Assembly (NCBI GenBank): GCA_018396795.1
Contig: JAGTRH010000008.1
Coordinates: 1 to 15,978, forward strand
Direction of reading: 5' to 3'
DNA: 15,978 nt
From: Candidatus Bathyarchaeota archaeon
GTDB taxonomy: Archaea > Thermoproteota > Bathyarchaeia > Bathyarchaeales > B26-1
The translations under genes and the position numbers were made by a program. Positions 1 to 7,104 of the stretch are shown in pieces. The first letter of the stretch is position 1; each line of letters starts with the position of its first letter. The notes under the pieces were generated by a model. The model saw nothing but the letters and a program-made list of their open reading frames with translations. It did no database searches and was not told the DNA's origin.

Positions 1-71
1 AAAAAATAAAAGAGCCGTATAAAAGTTTTACAATTTTTAGCGATTAAATGTTTTCACATTAATACTACGCT

Positions 72-92
72 TTCGAATGTTTTAAATTCGAA
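72..92 (-). terminator. Stem-loop downstream of the moaE-like gene
   Basis: A perfect inverted repeat (TTCGAAT, 7-base loop, ATTCGAA) starts 8 bases past the stop codon of the moaE-like gene on its transcribed strand. No long T-run follows, so this may be a transcript 3'-end hairpin or a chance palindrome. No gene is visible in bases 1-99. Confidence 0.3.
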
Positions 93-99
93 TCTATTC

Positions 100-555
100 T
101 CAGTCAAAAGTTTTGGTTTTATCTTTAGGTTTGGTATAATACCATCCCTTCTCGCTTTTTTCTTTTAGTCTTATTCCGGCAGTTCGTTTTATAGTTTCAA
201 GGATTTCATGTAGTGCCTTAAACATTTCTCCCACTTCTGGGCCGTCGCATGTTGTAGCTAAGGCTATATGGGATAAAATTTCTCCTGGATATAGCTCTCC
301 AGCGTTCATATGGATACTTACCTCAAGGACATGTTTGCGTTTCTCGAACTCATTTGCTATTTCTCTCAGCCTTCTTTCAGTCGCTTCTCGATCCATCTCA
401 AAATCTATCTTATCCAGCTTTTCTCCATCTCTCGAAACTCCTTTAACTACTCCAGTGAATGAAATTATTGCCCCAACCTCATCAAACCTTGGGTTTGATT
501 TGAACCTATTTATTATCTCATCCAAAGTTACTCTATCCTTAACGTGTACGGCCAC
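100..555 (-). CDS. moaE: Molybdopterin synthase catalytic subunit, MoaE-like
   Basis: MoaE is the large subunit of molybdopterin synthase. With thiocarboxylated MoaD it puts two sulfurs into cyclic pyranopterin phosphate during molybdenum or tungsten cofactor synthesis in the cytoplasm. The 151-residue length is normal for the family. The early segment GAIISFTGVVKG (28-39) matches the family's GAI.xF.G.VR strand. HMNAGELYPGE (82-92) matches the H..G.l..GE segment, and K123 and K131 lie where the family's catalytic lysines are expected, although the spacing differs by about one residue from the bacterial form. The start is GTG at 555, about 30 bases from a TATA-like box (581-590), so the leader is very short. 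No moaD, moaA or moaC is near. It is divergent from the DUF362 gene. Family assignment is fairly sure; activity is inferred. Confidence 0.8.
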   Translation of the reverse strand: MAVHVKDRVTLDEIINRFKSNPRFDEVGAIISFTGVVKGVSRDGEKLDKIDFEMDREATERRLREIANEFEKRKHVLEVSIHMNAGELYPGEILSHIALATTCDGPEVGEMFKALHEILETIKRTAGIRLKEKSEKGWYYTKPKDKTKTFD

Positions 556-580
556 TTTTTCTATCAGCTTGCATCACTTA

Positions 581-590
581 GAATTAAAAG
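581..590 (-). promoter_or_regulatory. TATA-like box for the moaE-like gene
   Basis: The minus strand reads CTTTTAATTC here. Its centre is about 30 bases before the GTG start, predicting a near-leaderless mRNA. The 556-719 gap is a divergent promoter region. Confidence 0.4.
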
Positions 591-684
591 AGTAAAACCT
601 GCCTAATAAGCATTGCAGAATGTTCCATCTCGCGAAGAAGTATAAAGAGCTTTGTTTTCAAAGAAGAAAATAAATCACCAACTC

Positions 685-692
685 CTTATATT
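685..692 (+). promoter_or_regulatory. TATA-like box for the DUF362 / radical SAM operon
   Basis: CTTATATT is centred about 31 bases before the ATG at 720. The transcript would start only a few bases before the ATG, and no Shine-Dalgarno site is visible. Confidence 0.5.
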
Positions 693-719
693 CTAGTTAA
701 AACTTAATTTCTTTAGAAG

Positions 720-1502
720 ATGTCAAAAGTTATAATCGTTCAAGGAAAAGAGCCTTTTTGGATGGTAAAAAAGGGCTTAGAATTTTTTGCAAAACCTTTT
801 AAACGAAGGGTTGTACTTAAGCCAAATCTAGTAATAGACAAACCTTCCCCGACAACAACCTCCTCTGAAACTGTGGAGGCTTTAGCAAAAAATTATCTTG
901 ATGATGGATATGAAGTAATCGTTGCCGAGGGATCTGGTTACTGCAATACCTTCGAAGCCTATAGAAAGCTTGGCTATCTAGAGCTTTCTGAAAAGTATGG
1001 GATAAAGCTTTTTGACCTTAACAGAGATGATTTTGAGTTAGTCAAAAGCTCAAAAGCTTTTTTTCTTAAGGAATTCGAATTTCCTTCAACGCTTAAAGAT
1101 ACCTACATAGTCTCAGTTCCTGTACTGAAGGAGCATTCGTTGACTAAAGTAACTCTTTCCCTTAAAAACATGCTCGGAGCGACGTTGGGGGAGAAGGCAA
1201 GCATAGCCAAGAAGGGAAGGTTCCACAAAAGGCTTGATGAAAGCATAGTCGACGTAAACCTTCATCTCAAGCCAAGCTTGGCCGTTATAGACGGAAGGGT
1301 CGCTGGACTTGGCGGAGAGCTTGGAGCAAAGCCAAAAGAGTTGGAGATAATGATCTTTTCTGATGATCTGGTTTCCGCGGATGCTGTTGCTTCGAGCTAT
1401 CTGGGCAAAAATCCATTGGACATAAAACATTTAAAGTTAGCTCAAAAGGTTGGCTTAGGCATCGCTGATTTTAATAAAATAGAGATCGTGAAGATAGAAT
1501 GA
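720..1502 (+). CDS. DUF362 domain protein
   Basis: The 260 residues show the DUF362 pattern. A core strand, VVLKPNLV (31-38), is followed by TTTSSETVEAL (46-56), a strand with GSGY at about 71-74, VSVPVLKEHSLTKVTLSLKNMLGA (about 131-154) and AVIDGRVAGLGGE (about 188-200). Full-length DUF362 proteins often carry a ferredoxin-like 4Fe-4S module. Here only one cysteine is seen, in the GYCN segment, so that module is absent. The biochemical role of DUF362 is not settled. The gene overlaps the radical SAM gene by four bases (ATGA), so the two are almost certainly co-translated and may act on the same substrate. The ATG start fits a TATA box just upstream. Confident on the family; function unknown. 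Confidence 0.85.
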   Translation: MSKVIIVQGKEPFWMVKKGLEFFAKPFKRRVVLKPNLVIDKPSPTTTSSETVEALAKNYLDDGYEVIVAEGSGYCNTFEAYRKLGYLELSEKYGIKLFDLNRDDFELVKSSKAFFLKEFEFPSTLKDTYIVSVPVLKEHSLTKVTLSLKNMLGATLGEKASIAKKGRFHKRLDESIVDVNLHLKPSLAVIDGRVAGLGGELGAKPKELEIMIFSDDLVSADAVASSYLGKNPLDIKHLKLAQKVGLGIADFNKIEIVKIE

Positions 1503-2344
1503 AAGCGTATCAAAGGTTTTTGATCCCAGATTTCAAGCCTTTCGATCCTTTGAAATTGGCTAAAGAAACTGAGCTTATAGTGACTAGGCAAGGAGTTGAG
1601 GGATTGGAAAGAAAATATACGGATTTTTACTCAGTACCAGTTTATAGAGGAATTGCTACGGGTTATGCCGCCGGCTGTTGTTTGCGGTGTATTTATTGTT
1701 GGTCTAATTGGTCGAGGGATTTTCCAGAGAAATTTGGAGAATTCTATTCTCCTGAAGAAGTTGTTTCAAGGCTCTTTAAAGCTGCCGAGGAAGGGATAGT
1801 TTACTCAAAACAGTGGAGAAATTTGATTCCCAGAGTAAACAAGCTCCGCCTATCCGGGTGTGAGCCCACTTTAGGAAAAGAGCATCTGTTGGCTGTTTTA
1901 AGACTTGTTAAAGCATCGAAATATCCTCTCTTCATCCTAGAGACGAATGGGATAATACTAGGTTCTGATATGGATTATGTAAAAAGGTTGGCCGAGTTTA
2001 AAGAAAAGCTCTACGTTAGAGTTTCCTTTAAGGCAGCAGCTCCAGAAGGGTTTACTGAAAGAACGGGAGCGATAGGAAAATACTACGAGCTTCCTTTCAA
2101 AGCTTTGAAAAATCTCTTGGATGAAGGAATATATGCTAAAGCTGCAGCAATGACGGATCAAAGAATAATGCCAAAAGAGGAGAGGAAGCTTTTGATCCAA
2201 ATGCTCGATGAAATAGACCCTGAAGCAAACTACGCCAGAACATTGGAGGAAGAGGTTATAGACGCCTACGACACCACAGTTAAACGGTTAAAGGCTTTTG
2301 CTGATAAAGAATTTGCGAAGAAGCTCGAGCAAGAATTCCTATAA
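1499..2344 (+). CDS. Radical SAM enzyme, substrate unknown
   Basis: This 281-residue protein has the radical SAM signature C60-x3-C64-x2-C67 inside GCCLRCIYCWSN. It binds a 4Fe-4S cluster that cleaves S-adenosylmethionine to a 5'-deoxyadenosyl radical. The strand RLSGCEPTLG (117-126) matches the GGEP motif region and ETNG (148-151) the next core strand. Only one further cysteine (C121) stands out, so no auxiliary-cluster domain is evident. It resembles the activating-enzyme-like, poorly characterised archaeal radical SAM proteins. Its ATG lies in the ATGA overlap with the DUF362 gene, which shows translational coupling. It may modify a protein or small molecule handled with that partner; this is inference. 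The product 5'-deoxyadenosine could be recycled by the deaminase encoded at 4050-5471. Confidence 0.85.
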   Translation: MKAYQRFLIPDFKPFDPLKLAKETELIVTRQGVEGLERKYTDFYSVPVYRGIATGYAAGCCLRCIYCWSNWSRDFPEKFGEFYSPEEVVSRLFKAAEEGIVYSKQWRNLIPRVNKLRLSGCEPTLGKEHLLAVLRLVKASKYPLFILETNGIILGSDMDYVKRLAEFKEKLYVRVSFKAAAPEGFTERTGAIGKYYELPFKALKNLLDEGIYAKAAAMTDQRIMPKEERKLLIQMLDEIDPEANYARTLEEEVIDAYDTTVKRLKAFADKEFAKKLEQEFL

Positions 2345-2727
2345 ACTTAAGTGTTCTTACTCAGGTATTTTGTTAGTAGCTAATTTTATCAATCACGCCA
2401 TACGAGCTGCAATGTGGACATCTACACCATCAAACCACCTAATGAGCCTAAGTAGCCAAATAGCACAAGCCTCGCTTATAAAAACAAGAAGAAACCGCAT
2501 AAATTAAAGTAGGCAAAGAAAAATTTAACATCAAAAAACTTTTTGAGTAAGAGTGAACTTAATTTTGTACGAACAGCATAGAAGTTGCTAACCTGAGATT
2601 CAGTGTACACAAGAACTCCATTAAAAACACGGACTATATGTATATATTGAGAGGGGGGTATGGTATAAACGTGGCTACAAAAGTACTATATGCCTATCGC
2701 TTTGGAATCAAGAGGGGCTTTCATTGC

Positions 2728-2968
2728 TTACTTGAGTAATTTTTCAAAAGGTTTAATTTGAGAAAGAAACTTCAGTACCCTTTTGAGGCTGCCTTTGTAG
2801 CGTAAGTCTTTGGTATAAACCCTCCGGCTTAATCTTTTGAACTTCTCCACTCTCATCGATTATGATCTTCAATGAGCAGAAAGGCGTCTGCTTAAACCTT
2901 TTACCTCAATACGACATGCTAATATCATACGCCTTCTCATAGGTATCAATATCCAAAGCTGAGGAATA
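2728..2968 (-). pseudogene. Decayed protein gene with stop and frameshift
   Basis: Read on the minus strand from about 2968, the frame gives YSSALDIDTYEKAYDISMSY, a TGA stop, then continues through FCSLKIIIDESGEVQKIKPEG. After that the sensible frame shifts by one base and reads DLRYKGSLKRVLKFLSQ onward to a TAA at 2728-2730. The protein-like composition on both sides of the lesions suggests a former gene inactivated by one stop and one frameshift. I do not recognise the family. The 5' part is lost, or it underlies the vapB promoter. Composition alone supports this, so confidence is limited. Confidence 0.35.
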
Positions 2969-2997
2969 ACCTTTAAATAAAATATTGGAAAAAAGCT

Positions 2998-3005
2998 TAT
3001 ATTTG
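2998..3005 (+). promoter_or_regulatory. TATA-like box for vapBC
   Basis: TTATATTT lies about 37 bases before the vapB ATG. The expected start site near 3027 leaves a short leader. A GGTGA motif at 3023-3027 could be a Shine-Dalgarno site only if transcription begins slightly earlier. Confidence 0.45.
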
Positions 3006-3038
3006 CCATAAAAGATAGTTTTGGTGAAGTGAGCTAGA

Positions 3039-3281
3039 ATGGCTGAAGTTATCGTGAAAAAAATAGACAATCAGGGCCGCATATCCATCCCAATTCAGTG
3101 GCGGAGCGAGTGGAAATCCAACAAAGTAGTGCTGATAAGGCGTAAAAACAAAATCGAGGTGGCGCCGATAGAACCAATCCCCCCATCCAACTTCTTCGAT
3201 TCCATTGAAATATCTGAAAATGTGGATTTCTCAGATTCGCACTCACTTAAAAGAGCCTCGCTGGAGCTACGAGAACGTTGA
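3039..3281 (+). CDS. vapB: AbrB/SpoVT-type antitoxin, VapB-like
   Basis: This 80-residue protein begins with the swapped-hairpin AbrB DNA-binding motif: VKKIDNQGRISIPIQWR (6-22) matches the family's V...GRi.iP...R pattern. The strand VVLIRRKNKIEVAPIE (30-45) completes the fold. The C-terminal half is acidic and flexible (EISENVDFSDS), as expected for a segment that wraps around and blocks a VapC toxin. It overlaps the downstream PIN-domain gene by four bases (TTGA), the usual toxin-antitoxin order. VapB probably represses its own promoter, alone or with VapC. It sits in an otherwise decayed region, which fits a mobile or selfish module. Confidence 0.85.
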   Translation: MAEVIVKKIDNQGRISIPIQWRSEWKSNKVVLIRRKNKIEVAPIEPIPPSNFFDSIEISENVDFSDSHSLKRASLELRER

Positions 3282-3706
3282 GGTTCGTGGACTCAAACGT
3301 CTTCCTTCACGCTTTTCTCATCCCCCGCAGAAATTTGAAGAACAAGGAACAAAGGGTTAAAGACGAAGCTAAAGTTATAGTGAAAAGAATCGAGGAAGGT
3401 GAAAAGGTGGCCACAACCACAGCTCATCTATCAGAAATAGTTAACATAATTGAAGCAGGGCTAAGTCTCCAGAAATCCCTGGGCTTCCTAGGATGGATCA
3501 TAGCAAGCGAAAACATCAAAGTTTACCCAGTGGCTGCAGAGGATTATGAAAATGCTATCCCACTAGCGAAAGATAAGAGCATTAGCGCCAACGACGCATT
3601 GGCATACTTATCCATGAAAGCCCATAGACTAAGGGAAATATACTCTTTCGACAAACACTTCGACCAACTCAAAGGCATCATAAGGCTACCAAGGATGCTA
3701 CCATGA
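3278..3706 (+). CDS. vapC: PIN-domain ribonuclease toxin, VapC-like
   Basis: VapC toxins are magnesium-dependent ribonucleases that cut tRNA or rRNA and stop growth when the antitoxin is degraded. At 142 residues the length is typical. The acidic active-site set is complete: D5 in RFVDSNVFL, E53 in LSEIVN, D106 in SANDAL and D125 in SFDKHFD, with D129 nearby. The start is a TTG sharing bases with the vapB stop codon (TTGA), so translation is coupled. No truncation is seen and the toxin looks active. The target RNA cannot be told from sequence. Confidence 0.87.
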   Translation: MRFVDSNVFLHAFLIPRRNLKNKEQRVKDEAKVIVKRIEEGEKVATTTAHLSEIVNIIEAGLSLQKSLGFLGWIIASENIKVYPVAAEDYENAIPLAKDKSISANDALAYLSMKAHRLREIYSFDKHFDQLKGIIRLPRMLP

Positions 3707-3966
3707 GTTACTAGTCCTGAAGAGTATTATTGCTGAATGCGCTTGGAGATTCGCCAAAATCAATCTAGAGAAATCCATTGTGAAAATGTTAAAAGAATAT
3801 TTTATTTTTGTTCTTCTCTGCAATTCTGTTAAAGCACTTTCTCCAAGCTCTTCTAAAGCCTGGCAGCATCATAGTCATCCTTGATTTCTAACTCGGGAAA
3901 TAGCTCATATAGTTTATTCAAAGCAGATCCATCGAAAACAATTTTGCGATACCAATTTTTGATCAT
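3698..3966 (-). pseudogene. Frameshifted small gene, family unknown
   Basis: From ATG at 3966 the minus strand reads MIKNWYRKIVFDGSALNKLY, then ELFPELEIKDDYDAARL and a TAG at 3853-3855. One missing base near 3857 would restore the frame: the other frame runs DAARALEELGESALTELQRR and stays open to a TAG at 3698-3700. The protein-like join suggests a small gene broken by a single-base deletion, or a sequencing or assembly error. The tail overlaps the 3' end of vapC, so the original stop may have been earlier. It does not match a family I know. The rest of the 340-base gap holds only the promoter of the next gene. Confidence 0.4.
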
Positions 3967-4018
3967 TGTAATCAACTTCGCTGAGCTATTAGCTCTAGCC
4001 TAAATTCAATATTGAAAA

Positions 4019-4026
4019 TTTATATT
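4019..4026 (+). promoter_or_regulatory. TATA box giving a leaderless mRNA
   Basis: TTTATATT is centred about 28 bases before the GTG at 4050. This puts the transcription start at or next to the start codon. No Shine-Dalgarno site is present, so a leaderless mRNA is likely. Confidence 0.55.
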
Positions 4027-4049
4027 TCTCGGTACCTTGCAAATATTTG

Positions 4050-5471
4050 GTGAACCTTTTGGCTGATTTATTGATTAAAAATGCTACAATATTGACAGTC
4101 AATCCCAAAAATGAAGTTATTTCGGACGGGGGAGTAGTGATCGAGGGCAATAGAATTCTAGATGTCGGACCGATGAATAAGATGAAGGATTATATTGCGG
4201 ATGAAGTGATCGATGCCGGGAGGATGGTCGTAATGCCTGGGTTAATCAATGCCCATACTCATCTAGCGATGACGCTATTTAGAGGAGTAGCTGATGATGT
4301 TCCCGGCATCAACTGGCTTCCAACAATTTGGTCTATCGAAAAGAACATTACTCCAGAGTTTTGTTATGCCGGGGCACTCTTAGGTTGTCTAGAAATGATT
4401 AAAACTGGGACAACTTGTTTTGCAGACCAATATTTTCACATGGATAAGGTAGCTACAGCGGTTAAAGAGGCTGGCATGCGCGCTAACCTTTCTGAAGGAA
4501 TTCTAGAGTTGAATGATCCCGATAGAGGAGAAAGAGGTTTAAAAGAAAGCGTGGCGTTTGCGGAAAAATGGCATAACGCTTTAAATGGCAGAATTGTTTG
4601 TAAACTGGGCCCCCATTCAATTTATACTTGTTCACCAACTCTGCTGCAAAAGGTGCGAGAAAAGGCTGATGATCTTAATGTTGGCTTACATATTCATGTT
4701 GCAGAGGCTCCAAACGAAGTAAAAATGGCAAAAGAAAAGCATGGCGACACATCCATAGAGCATTTAAACAATTTAGGAATCTTAAAAGGTGACGTGTTAG
4801 CTGCGCATTGTGTCTTTGTTGATAAAAGAGATATGGAGATAATGAAAAGAACAAACACTTCGGTAGCTCATTGTCCCTCACCAATGATGAAGTATGGAAA
4901 TGAAGCCGCTCCTATCCCAGAACTACTGGAAAGGGGTATTACCGTAGGAATCGGTACGGATGGTTGTGGGAGTAACAACAACTTAGACATGATTGAAGAA
5001 ATGAGAACTGCAGCCTTCCTACATAAGCTGAAAACAAAGGATGCAACAACGCTACCAGCCAATCAGGTAATTCGCATGGCAACGATCCTTGGAGCAAAAG
5101 CTTTAGAGATGGAAAAAGAAATTGGATCGATCGAGATCGGTAAGAAGGCTGATGTTATCGTTTTAGATTTTAAAAAACCCCACCTCACTCCACTTCATAA
5201 TTGTCCCTCTCACATAGTGTATTCTGCTTTTGGATCAGATGTCCATACCGTTATCATCGATGGTAAAATTACAATGAGGAACTATCAAGTCAAGACTTTG
5301 GACGAAAAGAAAATAATAGAGACGGCCCAGGGGGCTTTTGAAAAACTTCTTGAGCTGGGAGGATATAAGCCCAGTTTTGAAAAGAACCCTAAGCCTAGTA
5401 TCAGAGCAAATCTAACCGTAAAATCGTTTCAGGCATTCTTTAAAATTTTACAGAAACTTAAAGGAATTTAA
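4050..5471 (+). CDS. mtaD: Amidohydrolase, MTA/SAH (5'-deoxyadenosine) deaminase type
   Basis: This metal-dependent deaminase family removes the 6-amino group of adenosyl compounds such as 5'-methylthioadenosine, S-adenosylhomocysteine or 5'-deoxyadenosine, giving the inosyl product. In archaea it helps recycle by-products of SAM and radical SAM chemistry. The motifs are those of the COG0402 branch: PGLINAHTHLAMTLFRG (metal-binding HxH), GPHSIYTCSPTLL, LHIHVAEA..EV (metal His plus catalytic Glu), AAHCVF, SVAHCPSPMMKYG and GTDGCGSNNNLDMIEEMR (metal Asp). The C-terminal IGKKADVIVLDF and the following strands close the flanking beta-sandwich. At 473 residues, with the GTG start, it is slightly longer than many homologues. 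GTG at 4050 is preferred to the TTG at 4047 because the TATA box places the mRNA start there. Related guanine or triazine hydrolases are less likely alternatives. Confidence 0.82.
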   Translation: MNLLADLLIKNATILTVNPKNEVISDGGVVIEGNRILDVGPMNKMKDYIADEVIDAGRMVVMPGLINAHTHLAMTLFRGVADDVPGINWLPTIWSIEKNITPEFCYAGALLGCLEMIKTGTTCFADQYFHMDKVATAVKEAGMRANLSEGILELNDPDRGERGLKESVAFAEKWHNALNGRIVCKLGPHSIYTCSPTLLQKVREKADDLNVGLHIHVAEAPNEVKMAKEKHGDTSIEHLNNLGILKGDVLAAHCVFVDKRDMEIMKRTNTSVAHCPSPMMKYGNEAAPIPELLERGITVGIGTDGCGSNNNLDMIEEMRTAAFLHKLKTKDATTLPANQVIRMATILGAKALEMEKEIGSIEIGKKADVIVLDFKKPHLTPLHNCPSHIVYSAFGSDVHTVIIDGKITMRNYQVKTLDEKKIIETAQGAFEKLLELGGYKPSFEKNPKPSIRANLTVKSFQAFFKILQKLKGI

Positions 5472-5547
5472 CCTAACAGGGCTTTAGAAGAGTTTATTAT
5501 TGGCTAGATAAGTTGATAGATATGCATCCTAAAGCTTCATTGATTTC

Positions 5548-6252
5548 CTATTCCATATAATTGATCTTATAAATTTTTGCAACCTCATTTTCAAATATCT
5601 TTGTGAAGTATCTCGGATGAAATTGCTCATCGTATATCAGTCTGAGAATCGTTGCCCCCTCGGCTTTTGGACCTAGGATGTAATGCCGTGCTTCTCCAAC
5701 ACCAATTATAGTTAAATAGTCTGTTATATTATAGCCTGCAATTTTTGCGATCCAAGGTAACTTATATAGATCATCAAAGGCGCCATATCCCCCTTCTTCA
5801 CAGAATACCATAACGTAGTTCGCCCCATACTTTCTCATTATAGTAAGCGCTTCTCCTTCCGGTAAGAGAAATGCTCTTGCAACATCTTTAATTCTTTCAT
5901 GCGTTTCAAATTTTCCAAAAAGCTGCATCTCAAAAGCATGTATGGGATTTCGGCTTTCTCCAACGGATTCCATCATTTCCTTTGAGGCGTAGGCTACGAC
6001 AGCCTTTCTATGGCCAAACTCCTCTATTGCACGCCCATAATCCCACCATGAAAAGATTACGGCATTTTCGGGAGTGACTTCCTTAAGCCTCTCAAATGCT
6101 TCCATCGCATTTGGATTATCCCTCACAAAGTTTTGGAACAATGTACTACGATTATTATGATCAAGCTTAAGGGATACGAATATCGAGAACAGCAGCACCA
6201 ATACTATTAGAGTCGCCAATAGAATTTTTTTAGATCTAGAGCTTTCTTCCAT
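5548..6252 (-). CDS. Membrane-anchored AglB/STT3-like C-terminal domain protein
   Basis: The 234 residues start with one membrane helix (about 9-29) and no cleavage motif, leaving the rest outside the cell. Residues 59-90 (VTPENAVIFSWWDYGRAIEE onward) match the start of the soluble C-terminal domain of the oligosaccharyltransferase STT3/AglB, including the invariant WWDYG (69-73) that binds the +2 Ser/Thr of the N-glycosylation sequon. Downstream, EALTIMRKYGANYVMVF (134-150), CEEGGYGAFDDLYKLPWIAK (151-170) and a terminal strand KIYKINY follow the same AglB order. The large catalytic membrane domain (about 12-13 helices with DxD-type motifs) is absent, so it cannot itself be the transferase. 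It is the last gene of a three-gene operon, three bases after the membrane-protein gene. It may bind sequon peptides, recruit substrates, or be an adapted relic. The family link is clear; the role is unknown. Confidence 0.75.
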   Translation of the reverse strand: MEESSRSKKILLATLIVLVLLFSIFVSLKLDHNNRSTLFQNFVRDNPNAMEAFERLKEVTPENAVIFSWWDYGRAIEEFGHRKAVVAYASKEMMESVGESRNPIHAFEMQLFGKFETHERIKDVARAFLLPEGEALTIMRKYGANYVMVFCEEGGYGAFDDLYKLPWIAKIAGYNITDYLTIIGVGEARHYILGPKAEGATILRLIYDEQFHPRYFTKIFENEVAKIYKINYME

Positions 6253-6255
6253 ATT

Positions 6256-7104
6256 TTATACCCTGACCAAGCGAGGATGAAGGAATCTAATCAAGAATAA
6301 ACCCGCAAAAACTGCGGAGATGACGCTCATCGTAGTCATGAACCAATATATTGATTGATGGATAGGAATTACCCAAGCAGGCGCGACTAAGTCCATATAA
6401 GAAATACTAAACAGAAGTGTTATTGCGATGATAGGTCCTAGAGCAGACTCTGTTTTGACATTAATATAAACAAGCAAGATGATGATGGGGAGTAAATATA
6501 GAGCGAAATCCATTGATACGGCAAACAAAAGCAAAGACCCAGCGATTGAGGATAAGAAGATTCCAAGCATTTCCCCTAAGCCCTTGACAAACTTGGGGGT
6601 ACAATAACCGCAAACAACTAAGCTACCCATAAAACCTACGAGGGAAGCTAAGGGTAAAACAATGAAGCGCTTCATATCAACAAGGAAGTAGGTTCTTGTT
6701 GCCTCTCTGATCGACAACCATAAAGCTGCCCAAACCAATAAAGCGAAGAGCGACTCAATTATACGTTGTTTTGCTCTACTGATTCCTAGCTTTAGAAATT
6801 GAATTCCCATCGATTTAGCATAGATGTATACGAGCCCTAAAGCTAGCAAGATCACGGAAGCAACCCTCAAGATGATAAGTATATAATGCTCCATCAATCC
6901 AACGATGGGCAGCTGCAAGAATGATATTGCGAACAAAAGACCGTAGAGTATAACGAGAGCGACTAGCCCATCGATGCTACTCTTGAAATCCCTGATTTGG
7001 AAGGTTAGCCATAGATTCTTGTAATAAAGTAGAAGCGGATTAAATCCTCTCTTCTCTGGAGGATGGGGGCAATATTCCAAAATCTTTTTGAAGAGGCGTA
7101 TCAT
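6256..7104 (-). CDS. Eight-helix membrane protein of unknown family
   Basis: This 282-residue protein has a basic cytoplasmic N-terminus with CPHPPEKRG (12-20), then about eight hydrophobic segments near residues 46-64, 73-96, 115-132, 146-165, 178-195, 200-214, 221-240 and 250-274. It ends in a basic tail (LHPRLVRV). A CGYC pair (165-168) lies at the end of the fourth helix. There are no DxD glycosyltransferase motifs, so it is not the missing membrane half of STT3. I do not recognise the family. The start overlaps the upstream HTH gene by four bases (ATGA) and the next gene follows after three bases, so all three proteins are made together. A transporter, flippase or membrane scaffold for the AglB-like protein are all possible. 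Confidence 0.7.
   Translation of the reverse strand: MIRLFKKILEYCPHPPEKRGFNPLLLYYKNLWLTFQIRDFKSSIDGLVALVILYGLLFAISFLQLPIVGLMEHYILIILRVASVILLALGLVYIYAKSMGIQFLKLGISRAKQRIIESLFALLVWAALWLSIREATRTYFLVDMKRFIVLPLASLVGFMGSLVVCGYCTPKFVKGLGEMLGIFLSSIAGSLLLFAVSMDFALYLLPIIILLVYINVKTESALGPIIAITLLFSISYMDLVAPAWVIPIHQSIYWFMTTMSVISAVFAGLFLIRFLHPRLVRV

Larger units (their letters stand above)
2345..3038. other. Gene-poor region with decayed reading frames
   Basis: About 690 bases hold no intact gene. On the minus strand, 2357-2500 reads as a short frame starting ATG at 2500, with one TGA at 2393-2395; it contains IWLLRLIRWFDGVDVHIAARM, which I do not recognise. Around 2636-2660 a TATA-rich stretch precedes GAGAGGGGGGT and a two-codon ATG frame, so no gene follows. 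The clearest remnant is listed separately at 2728-2968. The pattern suggests old insertions or decayed accessory genes around the toxin-antitoxin pair. Confidence 0.45.

Noticed and set aside
2298..2507. Plus-strand frame of 69 codons after the radical SAM gene
   Set aside because: It overlaps the end of the radical SAM gene, has no ribosome-binding site, and is rich in low-information residues.
6256..7104. The membrane protein as the missing catalytic half of STT3/AglB
   Set aside because: It has about eight helices rather than 12-13, and no DxD or related metal-binding loops, so a simply split oligosaccharyltransferase is not supported.
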